From NCBI RefSeq assembly GCF_000702605.1, contig NZ_JNIR01000001.1, positions 52,501 to 116,500 of the forward strand: a DNA stretch of 64,000 nt, given 5' to 3'. Within the stretch, counting starts at the first letter, position 1. Every line of letters starts with the position of its first letter. This stretch comes from Exiguobacterium acetylicum DSM 20416. Its GTDB lineage: Bacteria; Bacillota; Bacilli; Exiguobacteriales; Exiguobacteriaceae. The translations under genes and the position numbers were made by a program. A model generated the notes under the pieces. That model ran no database searches. It was not told the origin of the DNA and saw only the letters and a program-made list of their open reading frames with translations. Below are positions 25,099-34,410 of the stretch, one piece after another.

Positions 25099-26277
25099 AT
25101 GAACTATAAAACAGCAGTAGCGTTGACGTTATCGAGCACGTTATTTTTAGGTGCTTGTTCGTTCGACCTTTCGCCAAGTAGCGATACAAAAGAAGTCATT
25201 ACTGAAAGTGAACAAGGTAAGGAAGTCCAGGCCGTCGTCAGTCCAGCCATTGATACGACAGATTCGTACTACCGGACGGTCTTGCCATTTCGTCCAAGCG
25301 TCGCACGTGGAATGACACAAAAACGTGTCAGTTCACGTCTTGAGCTCGATGAAATCGAGACGGGTTTAATGCGTCACTCGACACAGTTTTTTGATCCGGA
25401 AAAATACTATTACCAAGAAGGTCAGTTACTCGAAGCCGACCAAATCGCAAAATGGTTGTTGCGAAAAGGAAAAGCAGGCGATGGCGTCAGCGATCCTGAA
25501 GGTCTGAACCCAGCCTATACGTCTGGTAAGTCGTATAAAGAAAAAAACCAAAAGTCACCTATGATTCTATCGCATATCTTAGAGCAAGACTACATGCTTG
25601 AAGAAGATAAGAAGCTTGAACTCGGTGGTACGTCGATTGCGCTTGTCTTAAATAGTGAGTATGTATTCCAAGATGAAAACTATGGACCTACTTATACCGT
25701 TAAACTTGATGAAAAGAAAGTCGTTGCTGAAGGCAAGCGGATGGCGAACGATTTAGTCAAGAAGATGCGGAAGACGCAAGGGATGAAGACGACACCGATT
25801 CACGTCGCCCTCTATCTCCAGGAAAAAGAAGGGTCACCGGTTTCTGGTCACTATCTCTCGTCTGCCTTCATCGGTCGCGGGAATCAAATCAGTGCGAACG
25901 ACTGGAAAAACTACAATGAGCGCTATTACTACTATCCGTCAGCACGCGCGACGAATGACGTGCGTGATGATGCAGCGAAGTTCGATTTATTTAAAGACCG
26001 TCTAGAAGACTACTTCCCGAACTACACCGGTATGATAGGGGAAGGCTTCTATCAAGAAGATGAACTGAAAAAGCTCGAGATGAAGATTCCCGTTCAATTT
26101 TACGGAAAAGCAGAACTCGTTGCATTCGTTCAGTACGTGACGTATCTGCTTGAGAATCGTTGGGAGTATAATCGAAACATTCCAACGACGATTACTGTGA
26201 CGAACTTGAACGGGGATACGGAAGCGATGCTATTCCTCGATCCGGATACAAAGAAACCGATCGTCAAGATTCGCTGA
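25099..26277 (+). CDS. camS: CamS/YerH family sex-pheromone lipoprotein
   Basis: A 392-residue exported lipoprotein. Signal peptide about 1-19 with lipobox LGAC; Cys20 is the lipidation site. The family is named for the staphylococcal cAM373 pheromone precursor, where the pheromone peptide is released from the signal peptide; the function of the mature protein is unknown. YerH occupies the same position after ligA in B. subtilis. The ATG at 25099 (MNYKTAVAL) has GGGGTG about 9 nt upstream; GTG at 25087 would add four residues. B. subtilis gatCAB, which follow there, are not found here. It has its own terminator. Confidence 0.92.
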   Translation: MNYKTAVALTLSSTLFLGACSFDLSPSSDTKEVITESEQGKEVQAVVSPAIDTTDSYYRTVLPFRPSVARGMTQKRVSSRLELDEIETGLMRHSTQFFDPEKYYYQEGQLLEADQIAKWLLRKGKAGDGVSDPEGLNPAYTSGKSYKEKNQKSPMILSHILEQDYMLEEDKKLELGGTSIALVLNSEYVFQDENYGPTYTVKLDEKKVVAEGKRMANDLVKKMRKTQGMKTTPIHVALYLQEKEGSPVSGHYLSSAFIGRGNQISANDWKNYNERYYYYPSARATNDVRDDAAKFDLFKDRLEDYFPNYTGMIGEGFYQEDELKKLEMKIPVQFYGKAELVAFVQYVTYLLENRWEYNRNIPTTITVTNLNGDTEAMLFLDPDTKKPIVKIR

Positions 26278-26297
26278 TTTCTCCATTCACTTTATGA

Positions 26298-26336
26298 AGC
26301 GACATTCCTCCAATGGACGGAATGTCGCTTTTTTTG
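26298..26336 (+). terminator. Terminator after camS
   Basis: AGCGACATTCC / GGAATGTCGCT, 11 bp with a loop of about 9 nt, followed by TTTTTTTG. Confidence 0.93.
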
Positions 26337-26457
26337 TATAACGGACGCTGGAAGAGAGAAGCATATGAATCAGAAAGGAAGGGTATGGAAGAAGAATGGT
26401 ATTTTGTTTCACTTTCCCATTTTTTAGATTTACGAAAGCCAGTAGGAGAGAGCATAA

Positions 26458-26502
26458 TGAAAGAAGAACAGTTCTACACACAGGAACGACGCGGTAAGTG
26501 AT
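26458..26502 (+). CDS. Possible 14-residue leader peptide upstream of rpiR-type gene
   Basis: ATG at 26458 with TAGGAGAG 8 nt upstream opens a short frame encoding MKEEQFYTQERRGK, ending TGA at 26502, 46 nt before the regulator gene. The 26337-26548 region otherwise shows no recognisable gene. There is no attenuator structure or codon run that would prove a leader function, so this is only a candidate. Confidence 0.2.
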
Positions 26503-26548
26503 GAATCGTCAGTTCTTTTAAGAAGAAGAGGATAAAGGAGAGATGTAG

Positions 26549-27403
26549 ATGAAAGGCGGTATCTATTCACAAATCGGTGCAGTTCGAGAGGAACTACCAT
26601 CGTCCTCACGAAAAGTCGCAGACTATGTCTTGACGCATATGAACCAAATTGCGCGGATGACGATCCACCAACTTGCAGAGGAATCAGATACAAGTGCCGC
26701 TGCAGTCGTCCGCTTCTGTCGCGCGCTTGGACTAAAAGGATACCCGGAGTTGCGAATGCGCATTTCTGCCGATACAGCACGGACGGATTTAAAAGGGTAT
26801 CACGATATCGAAAAAGATGAACGTCCCGTCGACTTGATTGAAAAAACGCTTAGTAACAGCATTCAAGCGTTACAGGATACTGCGAAACAGTTGAATGATG
26901 AACGGATTGCGGATGCGATTGATGTGATTGATCAAGCACGCGCGATTTATTTTTACGGGATTGGAGCATCACATGTCGTAGCTGAAGACGCTGCTCAAAA
27001 ATGGACGCGTGTCGGGAAACTGGCGATTCAAGAAACGGACCAGCACTTACTTGCGACAATCTTAGCGAACGCACGCCCAGAAGATGTCTTTTTTGCGATT
27101 TCCTACAGCGGAGAAACGGAAGAGGTCGTCGAATTGATCCGTTTGGCGAAAATCCAAGGACTAAAGGTCATCAGTCTGACACGTTTCGGGGACAACCGCA
27201 TCAGCCAACTCGCGGATATCGCGCTTTGGACATCACGCGCACCGGAAGCGCCGCTTCGTAGTGCGGCACTCAGTTCGCGTCTCGCCCAACTATTTGCGAT
27301 CGATGTCTTGTTCTTATCGTATGCTGCGGGACATTATGAAGACACACTCGAACGTCTCCAATACACACGAGAAAGCGTTAAGACATTGCATCAAAAGAAA
27401 TAA
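26549..27403 (+). CDS. RpiR/MurR-family transcriptional regulator
   Basis: 284 residues: an N-terminal RpiR helix-turn-helix domain (about 1-77; SSRKVADYVLTHMNQIARMT-type start, TSAAAVVRFCRALGLKGY recognition region) and a C-terminal SIS sugar-phosphate-binding domain (about 125-260; YFYGIGASHVVAEDA, ISYSGETEEVVELI). Members usually sense a phosphosugar and control an adjacent catabolic gene. Here the M20 amidohydrolase follows 13 nt after the stop, making it the likely target. ATG follows AAAGGAGAG. The effector is unknown; an N-acylated amino-sugar or amino-acid derivative would fit both genes. Confidence 0.92.
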   Translation: MKGGIYSQIGAVREELPSSSRKVADYVLTHMNQIARMTIHQLAEESDTSAAAVVRFCRALGLKGYPELRMRISADTARTDLKGYHDIEKDERPVDLIEKTLSNSIQALQDTAKQLNDERIADAIDVIDQARAIYFYGIGASHVVAEDAAQKWTRVGKLAIQETDQHLLATILANARPEDVFFAISYSGETEEVVELIRLAKIQGLKVISLTRFGDNRISQLADIALWTSRAPEAPLRSAALSSRLAQLFAIDVLFLSYAAGHYEDTLERLQYTRESVKTLHQKK

Positions 27404-27416
27404 GGGGGATACATAT

Positions 27417-28592
27417 ATGTCAGAACGAACTGCCGGACTAGACGCGTTGTATCCAGAAATGGTCGAGCGCCGTCGCTATTTACATCAACATCCAGAGTTG
27501 TCGTTTCACGAAGTCGAGACCCCGCGTTACATCGCGCAACATTTAAAAGCGCTTGGAATCGAAGTCAGGACCGGAGTCGGCGGACGTGGTGTCGTCGGGT
27601 ATATTCGTGGAGGAAAACCGGGGAAGACCGTCGCGTTACGCGCCGACTTTGATGCCTTGCCGATTGCTGACGCCAAAGAGGTCGCGTATCGGTCGACAGT
27701 TCCGGGTGTGATGCATGCATGCGGCCACGATGGTCATACGGCGACGTTGCTGGCCGTCGCAGAGACGCTCATACAACAGCGGGAATCGTTACCAGGGAAT
27801 GTCGTCTTGATTCATCAACATGCGGAAGAAGTTGTTCCGGGTGGTGCACGCGATATGATTGCGGACGGTTGTCTCGAAGGAGTCGATGTCATCTTCGGAA
27901 CGCATCTTTGGTCAACGATTGATCTAGGACGCGTCGGTGTTCGGACTGGTCCGATCATGGCAGCGGCTGATAAGTTCGAGCTGACCTTATATGGAAAAGG
28001 CGGACACGGTGCGAAACCACATGAGACGATTGATGCTGTCTTACTCGGGGCAACGATCGTTAAGGAATTGCAATCGATCGTCAGTCGTCAACTCAATCCA
28101 CTGGAGCCGGCAGTCGTGACTGTCGGAACATTACATGCGGGGAATACGTTTAATGTCATCGCGGATCAAGCGACGTTGACAGGAACGGTCCGGACGTTTG
28201 ATGAAGCGGCAGCGGACGATATCATCGAGCGGATGGAGCGAACGATCAAAGGAATCTGTGAAGCAGTCGGAGCAACGTATCACTTTACATACGAAAAAGG
28301 CTATCCGGCTGTCATCAACCATGCTGCACCCACCGCATTGATTGAATCTGTCGCACGAGAAGTTCTAGGAGACGAGCATGTATTTGAGATTGAACCGACG
28401 ATGGGTGGCGAGGATTTTGCTTATTATCTGCAACACGTACCTGGCGCGTTCTTCTTTACAGGAGCGGGAGATGCTTCGTATCCACCGCATCATCATCCGC
28501 AGTTTGATTTTAAGGAGCCGGCGATGCTCGATGCAGCACGTATTCTAGTTGAAGCAACGTGGCGGTATTTAGAACAAGCTATTGAAGCATAA
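27417..28592 (+). CDS. M20D-family amidohydrolase
   Basis: A 391-residue zinc hydrolase of the N-acyl-amino-acid/hippurate hydrolase group. Metal and catalytic segments: RYLHQHPELSFHE at the N-terminus, MHACGHDGHTA near 100, the HQHAEEVVPGGA glutamate pair near 135, the dimerisation domain with GKGGHGAKPHETIDA, and GGEDFAYY plus HHHPQFDF near the C-terminus. It removes an acyl group from an amino compound; the exact substrate is unknown. ATG at 27417 follows AAGGGGGA; the much longer open frame lies within the regulator gene. It pairs with the RpiR regulator. It resembles generic amidohydrolases more than the DAP deacetylase DapL. Confidence 0.9.
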   Translation: MSERTAGLDALYPEMVERRRYLHQHPELSFHEVETPRYIAQHLKALGIEVRTGVGGRGVVGYIRGGKPGKTVALRADFDALPIADAKEVAYRSTVPGVMHACGHDGHTATLLAVAETLIQQRESLPGNVVLIHQHAEEVVPGGARDMIADGCLEGVDVIFGTHLWSTIDLGRVGVRTGPIMAAADKFELTLYGKGGHGAKPHETIDAVLLGATIVKELQSIVSRQLNPLEPAVVTVGTLHAGNTFNVIADQATLTGTVRTFDEAAADDIIERMERTIKGICEAVGATYHFTYEKGYPAVINHAAPTALIESVAREVLGDEHVFEIEPTMGGEDFAYYLQHVPGAFFFTGAGDASYPPHHHPQFDFKEPAMLDAARILVEATWRYLEQAIEA

Positions 28593-28640
28593 AAAAATCG
28601 CTCGTCGTGACTCCGAAAAGGAATCAGGGCGAGCGATTGT
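28591..28640 (-). terminator. Terminator of ywbE (minus), shared with the amidohydrolase gene
   Basis: AATCGCTCG at 28596-28604 pairs with CGAGCGATT at 28630-28638 around an imperfect inner stem. On the minus strand it is followed by seven Ts, so it serves ywbE best; on the plus strand the following GTTGTCTTCTT is a weaker run. Confidence 0.8.
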
Positions 28641-28647
28641 TGTCTTC

Positions 28648-28842
28648 TTAATCTAAAATTTCTTGAACACGACCGACTTGTCCGTCTTCTAAACGCACTT
28701 TGATCCCGTGCGGATGTTGCGGCGATTTCGTGAGAAGGTCTTTAACGATTCCTTCTGTTCGTTTACCAGTTCGTTGATCTTGCTTCAGCACGATGCTGAC
28801 TTTTAGACCAGGCGTAATATTTTTACGTGTTTTACCATCCAT
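28648..28842 (-). CDS. ywbE: YwbE family protein
   Basis: A 64-residue protein of the YwbE family (DUF2196), beginning MDGKTRKNITPGLKV and containing VLKQDQRTGKRTEGIVKDLLT and HGIKVRLEDGQVGRV, a small beta-barrel-like fold of unknown function. ATG at 28842 has GGAGG 8 nt upstream; an in-frame start five codons earlier overlaps that ribosome-binding site and is unlikely. An extended -10 element (TGTTATACT, minus strand, 28882-28890) lies upstream. It is a monocistronic gene between two + strand units. Confidence 0.88.
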   Translation of the reverse strand: MDGKTRKNITPGLKVSIVLKQDQRTGKRTEGIVKDLLTKSPQHPHGIKVRLEDGQVGRVQEILD

Positions 28843-28960
28843 CTGTAAATCCTCCAATCGTTCATTTCCTGTTTGGCTATCAGTATAACATGGTTCAGTC
28901 AGTGAAACTTGTTTGTCGCAAGGACGTAAAGTGAAAAGAGAACAGAATGTCAGAAAAAAG

Positions 28961-29000
28961 TTTGACTATATTTGACCAATTAGAAGACGACTTTTATAAT
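28961..29000 (+). promoter_or_regulatory. CtsR operator overlapping the J-protein/clpB promoter
   Basis: The minus strand of 28961-28977 reads GGTCAAATATAGTCAAA, a perfect match to the CtsR heptad repeat (A/G)GTCAAANAN(A/G)GTCAAA. The same bases include the -35 box TTGACC (28972-28977), followed after 17 nt by a consensus TATAAT at 28995-29000. Binding of the class III heat-shock repressor CtsR would therefore directly occlude RNA polymerase. Confidence 0.92.
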
Positions 29001-29037
29001 TAAGGTAATGAAGTATAGGAAAAGGAAGTGAATTCGA

Positions 29038-29895
29038 ATGGCAAAAGACTACTATCAAACACTCGGTGTCACGAAGGATGCATCGAATCAAGATATTAAG
29101 CGCGCGTACCGCAAATTGGCGAAGCAGTATCACCCAGACGTCAATAAAGAGGCGAGTGCGGACCAGCGTTTCAAGGATATCCAAGAAGCGTTCGATGTGC
29201 TTGGGGATGAGGAAAAACGAGCGAAGTACGATCGATATGGCAGTAACTTCGATCAGATGGCAGGTGCTGGAGCTGGTGGCGCTGGAGATTATGAAGATTT
29301 GTTCCGACAGTTCGGAGGTGGTGGACGGACACGACCTGGACAATCGTTCGGATTTGAAGATATGTTCGGTTCGTTCTTTAGTCAAGAAGAGGCGTCGACC
29401 GATGAAGAGCTTGAATTGACGGTACCGCTCGGACACCTCAGTACGAACGAAAAAGTCACGGTGCGTCTCGCGACCGGATCAATTCAATTGACGCTACCGA
29501 AAGACGTCTATGACGGTAAAAAAGTCCGCTTACGTGGAAAAAGTTCGATGCGTAACCGACAAGGTGTCGCGGGAGATGTTTACGTGACGATTCATCTGAA
29601 GGATGATGATCAGTTCCGACGCGTCGACCAGGACGTCATCTCCACCGTCCGTGTTCATCCGACGACGCTTGTGCTCGGAGGCGAAGTCGTCGCGGATACG
29701 CTTGAAGGGAAACGAATCAAACTGAAAGTCAAACCGGGCACGAAACCAGGAGCACGACTCCGGATTCCGAATCGTGGTCTCAGTCAAGCGAATGGCCATC
29801 GGGGAGCGTTACTTGTCCAACTTGAAGTCAAGTTACCTGAGATGGACCGTGCCTTTTATGAAGAGTGGGAACGTCAACTTGCAGTGAAGGAGTGA
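29038..29895 (+). CDS. Zinc-finger-less J-domain co-chaperone (CbpA/DnaJ class B)
   Basis: 285 residues: J domain 1-70 with the HPD motif at 32-34 (QYHPDVNK), a Gly/Phe-rich linker (about 79-118) and two C-terminal substrate-binding beta domains (from about 122). There are no CXXCXGXG zinc fingers, so it is not the housekeeping DnaJ. It should deliver aggregated clients to Hsp70 (DnaK). It shares a CtsR-controlled promoter with clpB, which starts 6 nt after its stop, suggesting a dedicated J-protein for the ClpB disaggregase. ATG has AAAAGGAAG upstream. Confidence 0.94.
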   Translation: MAKDYYQTLGVTKDASNQDIKRAYRKLAKQYHPDVNKEASADQRFKDIQEAFDVLGDEEKRAKYDRYGSNFDQMAGAGAGGAGDYEDLFRQFGGGGRTRPGQSFGFEDMFGSFFSQEEASTDEELELTVPLGHLSTNEKVTVRLATGSIQLTLPKDVYDGKKVRLRGKSSMRNRQGVAGDVYVTIHLKDDDQFRRVDQDVISTVRVHPTTLVLGGEVVADTLEGKRIKLKVKPGTKPGARLRIPNRGLSQANGHRGALLVQLEVKLPEMDRAFYEEWERQLAVKE

Positions 29896-29901
29896 TCAAG
29901 G

Positions 29902-32478
29902 ATGGATTTTGAACGTTTAACGGATCGGGCACACGAGGGAATTGTCTCTGCCCAAGCGATCGCGAAACAACGTCGTCATAGTGAAATCACAGAGTGGCAT
30001 TTGTTACTTGCCTTACTTGCGCAAGAAGAGGGAATTGCACGGGTCATTTTTGAAAAGCTGAATCAACGGATTGAGACATTGAATGGAGCGATTGACGAGG
30101 CAATTAGTAAACTTCCGGCCTTGTCACAGGCGACGACGCCTCGGATCGGTGGCTCGTTGCTGAACGTATTAACGGAAGCAGAGACGGAAGCGCGTCTCAT
30201 GCAGGATGACTACGTCTCCGTCGAACACTTATTGTTGGCATTGATCAAACAATCAAGTCCAGCAGCTCAATATTTACGTCGTCAAGGCATTACGGAAGAG
30301 ACACTCCGGGAAGCAATCGTCAGTATGCGAGGCAATCGGAAGGTCACGACGAAAAATCCTGAAGAGACGTTCGATGTACTAAAAAAATATGGACGTGATC
30401 TTGTAGCGGATTTCCGGTCTGGGAAAACGGACCCGGTCATCGGTCGTGATGATGAGATTCGACGTGTCATCCGGATTTTGAGTCGGAAGACAAAAAATAA
30501 TCCCGTCTTGATCGGAGAACCCGGCGTCGGGAAAACGGCAATCGTTGAAGGACTCGCGCAACGGATCGTCCGTGGGGATGTACCAGAGAGTCTGAAGAAC
30601 AAGCAGTTGTTCAGTTTAGATATGAGTGCGCTCGTCGCTGGTGCGAAATATCGGGGTGAGTTCGAAGAGCGCCTGCAGGCGGTCTTGAATGAAGTCAAGG
30701 AAGCCGAAGGTCAGATTCTCTTATTCATCGATGAGTTGCATACGATCGTTGGTGCCGGGAAGACAGACGGTGCAATGGATGCCGGAAACATGCTCAAGCC
30801 GATGCTTGCGCGAGGAGAACTGCACTGTATCGGGGCGACGACGCTTGACGAGTACCGGAAGTATATCGAGAAAGATCCAGCGCTCGAACGTCGCTTCCAA
30901 CAAGTCCTTGTCGCGGAACCGGATGTCGAGGATACGATTTCCATTCTGCGTGGATTAAAAGAACGATTCGAGATTCACCACGGTGTACGGATTCATGATA
31001 ATGCGCTCGTTGCGGCGGCGATGTTATCCGATCGGTATATTACGGATCGGTTCATGCCGGATAAGGCGATCGATCTCGTTGATGAAGCATGTGCAATGAT
31101 TCGGACCGATATGGAGTCGATGCCAGCTGAACTCGATTCACTCGTTCGTCGGGTCATGCAGCTCGAAATCGAGGAAGCGGCATTAAAGAAAGAAACGGAT
31201 GAAGCATCTCGGAAACGACTTGCCGTCTTACAGCAAGAGCTCAGCTCTGTTCGAGAAGACGAGAGTGCGTTGCGGACGCGATGGGAACGGGAAAAAGAGA
31301 GTTCGCAAAGTGTCCAGCAGTTACGTGCGGATCTTGAGAAGGCAAAACTGGCGTTACAAGAAGCGGAAGGGCGCTATGATTTGAACCGAGCATCGGAAAT
31401 CAAGTACGGTCAAATTCCGGATCTTGAGGCACGTCTGAAAGTTGCGGAAGAGTCATCTGAACACGTCTCACACGAACTCGTTCGAGAAGCGGTGACGGAA
31501 GAAGAGATATCCGATATCGTTTCGAAATGGACCGGCATTCCGGTGACACGGCTTGCGCAGGGTGAACGCGAAAAATTACTCTATCTCGAGGATACACTCC
31601 ATGAGCGCGTCTTCGGTCAAGACGAAGCAGTCCGTCTCGTCGCGGACGCTGTCATTCGAGCGCGCGCAGGCATCAAGGATCCGAACCGCCCAATCGGCTC
31701 GTTCTTATTCCTCGGTCCGACAGGAGTCGGGAAGACAGAACTTGCAAAAGCTTTAGCGGCAGCGATGTTCGATAGTGAAGATCATATCGTCCGCATCGAT
31801 ATGTCGGAGTATATGGAAAAACACAATGTCTCCCGTCTTGTTGGTGCGCCTCCGGGATATGTCGGTTATGAAGAAGGCGGTCAATTGACGGAAGCCGTCC
31901 GACGGAGCCCGTATTCGGTGCTGTTGTTCGATGAGATCGAAAAAGCGCACGGGGACGTCTTTAATATTTTGCTTCAGTTGCTCGACGATGGTCGATTAAC
32001 AGACGCACAAGGACGTGTCGTCGACTTCAAGAACACGATCGTCATCATGACGTCAAACATCGGGGCACCGATCCTGCTTGAAGCCGCTAAAGATGGTGTC
32101 ATCGATGCAGCGGAAGAGGAAGCCGTTCGCCAAGAACTGAAACGTCACTTCCGACCGGAGTTCTTGAATCGGATTGATGATACGATTTTATTCCATCCAC
32201 TCCACCGGACGGAAATCGAACGAATCATTGACAAAGCGGTCGAGAAAATGAGCTCACGTTTATCTGGACGCGGCATTACGATTGATGTCACGAATGCTGC
32301 GAAGACGTTGATTTTCGAAGAAGCATTTGAACCACAATACGGCGCCCGTCCAATCAATCGTTATATGCAACGAACGATTGAGACGAAACTTGCCCGTGCC
32401 TTAATCAGTGGGGCGATTCAAGATGGTGCTCGGATTTCGATTGACGTAGAAGACGGTGAACTCGTCGTCCACGGATGA
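29902..32478 (+). CDS. clpB: Protein disaggregase ClpB
   Basis: Hsp100 AAA+ ATPase that, with DnaK and a J-protein, extracts polypeptides from aggregates. 858 residues, the ClpB size. Order: N domain (about 1-145), AAA1 with Walker [10 protein letters not shown] and Walker [10 protein letters not shown], coiled-coil M domain (about 405-520, rich in [20 protein letters not shown] heptads), and AAA2 with GPTGVGKTE, substrate pore loop [19 protein letters not shown], and sensor 2 YGARPINR. The long M domain and absence of the ClpP-docking loop type separate it from ClpC/ClpE. Same CtsR operon as the J-protein. Confidence 0.96.
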   Translation: MDFERLTDRAHEGIVSAQAIAKQRRHSEITEWHLLLALLAQEEGIARVIFEKLNQRIETLNGAIDEAISKLPALSQATTPRIGGSLLNVLTEAETEARLMQDDYVSVEHLLLALIKQSSPAAQYLRRQGITEETLREAIVSMRGNRKVTTKNPEETFDVLKKYGRDLVADFRSGKTDPVIGRDDEIRRVIRILSRKTKNNPVLIGEPGVGKTAIVEGLAQRIVRGDVPESLKNKQLFSLDMSALVAGAKYRGEFEERLQAVLNEVKEAEGQILLFIDELHTIVGAGKTDGAMDAGNMLKPMLARGELHCIGATTLDEYRKYIEKDPALERRFQQVLVAEPDVEDTISILRGLKERFEIHHGVRIHDNALVAAAMLSDRYITDRFMPDKAIDLVDEACAMIRTDMESMPAELDSLVRRVMQLEIEEAALKKETDEASRKRLAVLQQELSSVREDESALRTRWEREKESSQSVQQLRADLEKAKLALQEAEGRYDLNRASEIKYGQIPDLEARLKVAEESSEHVSHELVREAVTEEEISDIVSKWTGIPVTRLAQGEREKLLYLEDTLHERVFGQDEAVRLVADAVIRARAGIKDPNRPIGSFLFLGPTGVGKTELAKALAAAMFDSEDHIVRIDMSEYMEKHNVSRLVGAPPGYVGYEEGGQLTEAVRRSPYSVLLFDEIEKAHGDVFNILLQLLDDGRLTDAQGRVVDFKNTIVIMTSNIGAPILLEAAKDGVIDAAEEEAVRQELKRHFRPEFLNRIDDTILFHPLHRTEIERIIDKAVEKMSSRLSGRGITIDVTNAAKTLIFEEAFEPQYGARPINRYMQRTIETKLARALISGAIQDGARISIDVEDGELVVHG

Positions 32479-32490
32479 AGCAGATGCTAG

Positions 32491-32530
32491 AAAAAGGAGT
32501 CGACTCGGCTGAAACGAGTCGACTCCTTTT
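32491..32530 (+). terminator. Terminator after clpB
   Basis: AAAAGGAGTCGACTCG / CGAGTCGACTCCTTTT, a 16-bp perfect stem with a 7-nt loop, ending in a short T run. Confidence 0.92.
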
Positions 32531-32606
32531 AGCGTTTACGGAAGAACCATATCCGTATCCGTTAGATGCGTGATAAGCTAGAAAAAAAAGAGAAAGAGGG
32601 AACGCC

Positions 32607-33539
32607 ATGAATGTTACACAAGCCCAACTCGAGGAGTTGATTGAAGAATGCCGTCCGTATACGGTGCTTGGACAAGTCGCCAGTTACATCCCAGAACTTG
32701 CGAAGGTTGATCCGACACAACTCGGAATCGCCGTCTGTAATGCCGACGGGACGTTCGTTTCGGCAGGTGATGCGGATACGATGTTTACACTACAGAGTGT
32801 ATCGAAGATCATCACGCTCGCATTCGTCCTCGAGACATTCGGAGAAGACTATGTCTTTTCAAAAGTCGGGATGGAACCGACGGGCGATGCGTTCAATTCG
32901 ATCGCAAAACTTGAAGAGACGATTCCAACAAAACCGCTTAATCCAATGATCAATGCAGGAGCACTAGCCGTGACGAGCATGTTACCGGGAACAGATGCTG
33001 CCGATAAATTACTTCAATTGCGTCAATTCATCGCAAAACTATTGGATATTGAAGTAGAAATGGTAAAATATGACGCAGATGTTGCTGAATCAGAATTCGA
33101 AACGACGGATTTAAACCGTGCATTGTTGTACTTCATGCGCTATCACGGTGTCATCGAAGGAAATGTCGAAGAGATCATCGACGTCTACACGAAGCAGTGT
33201 GCGATTTTGACGAACTGTAAAGGACTTGCCATGATGGGAAAAATTTTGAGTACATCTGGAAAAACACCATCAGGACGCCAAGTCATTTCACGTCGGAACG
33301 CACGAATCATTCGAGCGATCATGACGACGTGTGGCATGTACGATGCATCTGGAGAATTTTCGGTCCAAGTCGGGCTACCAGGAAAAAGTGGTGTTTCCGG
33401 TGCAGTCGTTGCTTGTGGTCGAAGTGATTTCGATATGGCTGATCTCGGAATCGGTGTCTTTGGACCATCGCTTGACGCAAAAGGGAATTCGATTGCCGGA
33501 ACAAAGATGCTGGAATTACTCGTTCAACGTCATCCATGA
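32607..33539 (+). CDS. glsA: Glutaminase GlsA
   Basis: Hydrolyses glutamine to glutamate and ammonia. 310 residues of the serine-dependent beta-lactamase-like glutaminase family. Catalytic SxxK: Ser64 and Lys67 in FTLQSVSKI; other signatures are NPMINAGA, and KSGVSGAVVA near 259. ATG follows AAAGAGGGAACGCC. The 3' end overlaps the convergent CHAD gene by 10 bp, and no terminator is visible between them. It may contribute to acid tolerance or glutamate supply; no regulatory site was identified. Confidence 0.96.
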   Translation: MNVTQAQLEELIEECRPYTVLGQVASYIPELAKVDPTQLGIAVCNADGTFVSAGDADTMFTLQSVSKIITLAFVLETFGEDYVFSKVGMEPTGDAFNSIAKLEETIPTKPLNPMINAGALAVTSMLPGTDAADKLLQLRQFIAKLLDIEVEMVKYDADVAESEFETTDLNRALLYFMRYHGVIEGNVEEIIDVYTKQCAILTNCKGLAMMGKILSTSGKTPSGRQVISRRNARIIRAIMTTCGMYDASGEFSVQVGLPGKSGVSGAVVACGRSDFDMADLGIGVFGPSLDAKGNSIAGTKMLELLVQRHP

Positions 33540-34318
33540 GCGATTTCAATCTGATCAAGCGCAGAACGTAGTTCGTCCTCTAAACGCTTGATCTGACGTA
33601 AACGCTCTTCTTGATAAGCAGATGGAACCTCGAAAGAGCGCCATCTTTCTAATCGCTGATACGTATCATTGATGTGTCCGAGTCGTGTCTGGGTTGTCTT
33701 TAGGCGATCAACAGCAGACTTCGGTTGATGCGTGTAGGGACGAAGGTACTCGACCGTATAACGGTATGCTTTTGTAGCAAGCCGTAATTCATGCATCCGT
33801 TCGACACGCTTCGTTCCATCCTTTCGTTGCACTTTTTCAAATTGTTCACGTTTTTTTTCATAGCGTTTCTCGGCGGCGTGAATCAGCTCTTTTTCTGACA
33901 TCCGCTTGAGGCGCTTTGTCATCGGACCGGCTAAAAAGCGACGAACGGATCGATCCAGTTCATTTGAGATCAAGAGGTGCATCGTCTCGATTAAAGTCGA
34001 ACGTTTCCCTTGAAGTTGCAGAGCGACATGGTTCGCGAACAACTGATCGATTTCTGTTTTGTTTGAGGTTGCTTCGAGTTGTACGTCGAGGTCACGGACT
34101 TCGCCGAAAGCATGCATCAGTCGCTTCCAAATCAAATAAACGGGTTCCTCCGTTAAATCGACCAATCGGGCGAATGTGATCAGTTTCCGTAACCGAATCC
34201 GCGCTTGATGGACATCTTCCGGATTTTCAAACGTTTGAGCCTCTTTGGCATAATGATTGAAGGTAGACCATGTCTCAAGCAGTTCGAAAGTCAGCTTTTC
34301 AGTATCTCGATGGTTCAT
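33530..34318 (-). CDS. CHAD domain protein
   Basis: A 262-residue helical protein of the CHAD family (conserved histidine alpha-helical domain), which binds inorganic polyphosphate through basic grooves. Conserved basic helices: VHQARIRLRKLITFARL (about 36-52), MHELRLATKAYRYTVEYL, and LGHINDTYQRL near the C-terminus. It is a single CHAD domain without the fused CYTH triphosphatase. ATG is preceded by GAGGAGGGATT. It is transcribed divergently from the MATE gene and convergently overlaps glsA. Its biological role here is unknown; polyphosphate binding is a family-level inference. Confidence 0.92.
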   Translation of the reverse strand: MNHRDTEKLTFELLETWSTFNHYAKEAQTFENPEDVHQARIRLRKLITFARLVDLTEEPVYLIWKRLMHAFGEVRDLDVQLEATSNKTEIDQLFANHVALQLQGKRSTLIETMHLLISNELDRSVRRFLAGPMTKRLKRMSEKELIHAAEKRYEKKREQFEKVQRKDGTKRVERMHELRLATKAYRYTVEYLRPYTHQPKSAVDRLKTTQTRLGHINDTYQRLERWRSFEVPSAYQEERLRQIKRLEDELRSALDQIEIAHG

Positions 34319-34379
34319 GAGATGAATCCCTCCTCGGATTATTTTCGTAAGAGTTCAAGAGTGCTAGGTTTTAAAATTA

Positions 34380-34395
34380 AGGAGGACTCCTCCTG
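34380..34395 (+). repeat. Inverted repeat holding a Shine-Dalgarno sequence
   Basis: AGGAGGA-C-TCCTCCT (7-bp arms, 1-nt centre), 16 nt before the MATE start codon. The left arm is a perfect Shine-Dalgarno sequence and the right arm an anti-SD-like sequence. The nearest SD to the ATG at 34411 is instead GGTGG. Confidence 0.7.
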
Positions 34396-34410
34396 AAATG
34401 TGGTGGAAAC

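Noticed and set aside
27417-28592. N-acetyl-DAP deacetylase (DapL) missing from the lysine operon
   Set aside because: The protein matches generic M20D amidohydrolases better than DapL, and it is paired with an RpiR regulator rather than lysine control.
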